Source: an uncultured Selenomonadales bacterium
GTDB taxonomy: Bacteria; Bacillota; Negativicutes; Acidaminococcales; Acidaminococcaceae
NCBI GenBank assembly: GCA_900314855.1
Contig: OMWZ01000004.1
Coordinates: 54,030-118,029, forward strand
Direction of reading: 5' to 3'
Length of the DNA: 64,000 nt
Positions 62,342-64,000 of this stretch are shown in pieces; position 1 is the stretch's first letter, and every line of letters starts with the position of its first letter. The notes below the pieces were generated by a model, which did no database searches, was not told the origin of the DNA, and saw only the letters and a list, made by a program, of their open reading frames with translations. Both the position numbers and the translations under genes were made by a program.

Positions 62342-63439
62342 ATGGGAGAGAATAAGAAATTTAAATTTGATGTGATCATCGGGAATCCGCCGTATCAAGA
62401 GGAAACATCTGAAAAGCATTCCACAAGTAATAACCAAAAACCAGTTAAAAATATATTTCAGTACTTTCAAGAACAAGCAGAAACAGTTGCTAATAAAAAT
62501 ATAGTTATGATATATCCCGGTGGTAGATGGATACAACAATTTGGTAAGGGGTTAAATGACTTTGGACTTAAACAAATCAATGATCCACATTTGAGCGAAT
62601 TAATATTTTACCCCAACGCAAATGAAGTTTTTCCTGAAATTTCGTTGTCTGATGGAATTTCAATAGTTTTAAAGGATATGGAGAAGACAACAAATACATT
62701 TAAATATGTTTACATTGTTAATGGAAAAGAACAGAAAATAATAATCAAGAATCCAGGTACAGATCTTTTACCACTTAACCCAATAGATATTAGTATTGCG
62801 GACAAGATAGATAACATTGTCAAAACGCATAATTTCAAGTATCTACACGATAACATTTTGCCGCGTTCTTTATTTAAAATTGAAAGCTCTTTTGTGGAGG
62901 AAAATCCGGATTCGGTACAGGAATACCACGAGGGAGTTGAATATGATGAAAAACAATTTGTAAAAGTTTTTACCAATGACAAAGCGGGTAAAAGTGGACG
63001 AGCAAAATGGTTTTTAGTAAAAAAGGATAAACTAACAGCAAATCAAGAATACATTCAACAGTGGCAAGTAGTTGTTTCTAGTGCTAATGCTGGTGGACAA
63101 AAACGTGATAATCAATTGGAAATTATAGATAACCATTCTGCATTTGGCAGATCTAGGGTTGCTTTGCGGTCTTTTAACACGAAAAAAGAAGCTGTTAATT
63201 TTTCTAAGTTTGTTAGATCCTATCTAATTCGGTATACTTTTTTGATGACTGATGAATCTTTAACATCTCTGGGAAAGCGTGTACCCGATTTGGAAAACTA
63301 CAAGGATGATAACAAAACTATCGATTTTAACAAAGATATTGATGAGCAATTGTATAAATGTTTTGGCATTACAGAAGATGAGAAGGAATACATCGAAAAT
63401 AGGGTAAAAAATATAAGAAACCAAGAGGAGATGGCGTAA
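62342..63439 (+). CDS. DNA adenine methyltransferase, C-terminal part with NPPY motif and target recognition
   Basis: The second methyltransferase part, 365 aa. The catalytic motif IV is NPPY at residues 15-18 (FDVIIGNPPYQEET), followed by a region with GGRWIQQFGKG and a long variable part that is likely the target recognition domain. The gene is strikingly AT-rich (about a third GC in sampled lines), unlike both neighbours, and uses AT-rich codons, so it has probably been exchanged as a cassette. A GAGGA ribosome-binding site lies 6 nt before ATG 62342. The long C-terminal stretch shows no further motif I recognise. Confidence 0.8.
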   Translation: MGENKKFKFDVIIGNPPYQEETSEKHSTSNNQKPVKNIFQYFQEQAETVANKNIVMIYPGGRWIQQFGKGLNDFGLKQINDPHLSELIFYPNANEVFPEISLSDGISIVLKDMEKTTNTFKYVYIVNGKEQKIIIKNPGTDLLPLNPIDISIADKIDNIVKTHNFKYLHDNILPRSLFKIESSFVEENPDSVQEYHEGVEYDEKQFVKVFTNDKAGKSGRAKWFLVKKDKLTANQEYIQQWQVVVSSANAGGQKRDNQLEIIDNHSAFGRSRVALRSFNTKKEAVNFSKFVRSYLIRYTFLMTDESLTSLGKRVPDLENYKDDNKTIDFNKDIDEQLYKCFGITEDEKEYIENRVKNIRNQEEMA

Positions 63440-64000
63440 ATGGCAGGGGTACCGATCGAAAGCTTTAAAACCGTGGTCCCCATGATTTACGCTTACACCA
63501 CCCCGGGGGTGCCGGCCCATAACGGTTGGACGAAAATCGGATACACCACCCGGGATGTGGATCAGCGGATTCGGGAACAAACCCACACGGCCAATATTGC
63601 CTACCATCTGGAATGGAAAAAGGAAGCTCGGTACACGGATGGCAGTGAGGGATATTTTGATGATCATGATTTCCACAGTTTCTTAATACGTCATGGGGTG
63701 GAACGGGAAAAAGGGACGGAATGGTTCTGCATCGACCCGAAAAAGGCCCGGCAGTATTTTTACCAGTTTGCCGGGAAGGATTTGGATGATGGTTATTTCA
63801 ACGTTCCCCAGGGCAGCACCTATATACTGCGGAAGGAACAGCAGGAAGCGGTGGCCAAGAGTCTGGCCTACTACCAGGCCGGGACCTATCCACAGGAATT
63901 TCTCTGGAACGCCAAACCCCGGTTCGGGAAGACCCTGACGGCCTATGACCTGGCCCGAAAAATGGGGGCCACTCGTGTGCTGATTGTCACCAACCGGCCC
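63440..64000 (+). CDS. GIY-YIG/MUG113-like nuclease fused to helicase-type ATPase, 3' end missing
   Basis: The first 187 residues of a large protein cut by the window. Residues 15-45 (IYAYTTP, WTKIGYTTRDVDQRI) resemble the T5orf172/MUG113 branch of GIY-YIG nucleases; the Arg and later Glu of the family are present. After residue 140 a helicase core begins: Walker A is AKPRFGKT (158-165, Lys164) in a DEAD/DEAH-type context ending with VLIVTNRP. The ATG directly follows the methyltransferase stop (TAAATG). Its likely job is to be the restriction subunit of the system, where ATP-driven translocation leads to GIY-YIG cleavage; this is inferred from the order of genes. Confidence 0.75.
   Translation, partial: MAGVPIESFKTVVPMIYAYTTPGVPAHNGWTKIGYTTRDVDQRIREQTHTANIAYHLEWKKEARYTDGSEGYFDDHDFHSFLIRHGVEREKGTEWFCIDPKKARQYFYQFAGKDLDDGYFNVPQGSTYILRKEQQEAVAKSLAYYQAGTYPQEFLWNAKPRFGKTLTAYDLARKMGATRVLIVTNRP

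Overview
The window comes from a GC-rich, anaerobic, diderm member of the Firmicutes lineage, most likely the Negativicutes. An Acidaminococcaceae-like genome is plausible, but the genus cannot be fixed from sequence alone. Genes of Firmicutes type (YerC/TrpR-like regulator, short HisG with HisZ, CsoR, ANTAR two-component pair, glutamine synthetase III, anaerobe-type BioB) sit beside genes that need an LPS outer membrane (PagL-like lipid A deacylase, EptA-like phosphoethanolamine transferase, a small outer-membrane barrel). Ferredoxin-dependent 2-oxoacid oxidoreductase, PPDK and reverse-type rubrerythrin fit an anaerobe. Many promoters are near-consensus sigma-70/sigma-A with 17-bp spacers, and intrinsic terminators are common, so transcription units can be read with some confidence.

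Layout. 1-10 kb: the 3' end of a CaiB-type CoA-transferase, two M48 metalloproteases, a secreted protein of unknown function, two alkaline-phosphatase-superfamily membrane enzymes, a NUDIX hydrolase and a cyclase-family hydrolase. 10-18 kb: ppdK, PagL-like protein, D-2-hydroxyacid dehydrogenase, DEDDh exonuclease, TtcA-like PP-loop protein, DAHP synthase and a double-ACT protein. 18-29 kb: a polar amino acid ABC transporter, an extended LD-carboxypeptidase, a tRNA Pro-Gly-Arg cluster, rubrerythrin, a small porin-like protein, a SpoVB/MurJ-type flippase, an M23 peptidase and RmuC. 29-40 kb: two tandem biotin synthase paralogues, each with its own BirA-like operator; glnN behind a leader terminator; nagA; and a feoA-feoB-Cys-rich protein-histidine kinase-ANTAR regulator unit. 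40-47 kb: a korDABC operon divergent from a TetR regulator, and metNI divergent from yerC. 47-57 kb: a complete his operon (yerC-hisZGDCBHAF-hisIE) followed by a CBS/DRTGG family II pyrophosphatase. 57-60 kb: a copper module (csoR-copA) with twin CsoR operators and a copZ-like domain fused to the end of copA behind its own ribosome-binding site. 60-64 kb: murI, tRNA-Ala and, immediately downstream, a defence-type locus with a two-part adenine methyltransferase whose second part is strikingly AT-rich, plus the start of a GIY-YIG/helicase protein that runs off the window.

The points most worth a second look are the modular restriction-like locus beside tRNA-Ala, the copA-copZ overlap, the duplicated biotin synthases with duplicated operators, the ANTAR two-component pair translationally coupled to the ferrous iron operon (with a possible RNA target at the glnN leader), and an 11-bp phased repeat that begins inside the glnN stop-codon region. 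No CRISPR array, rRNA, insertion sequence or prophage was seen.
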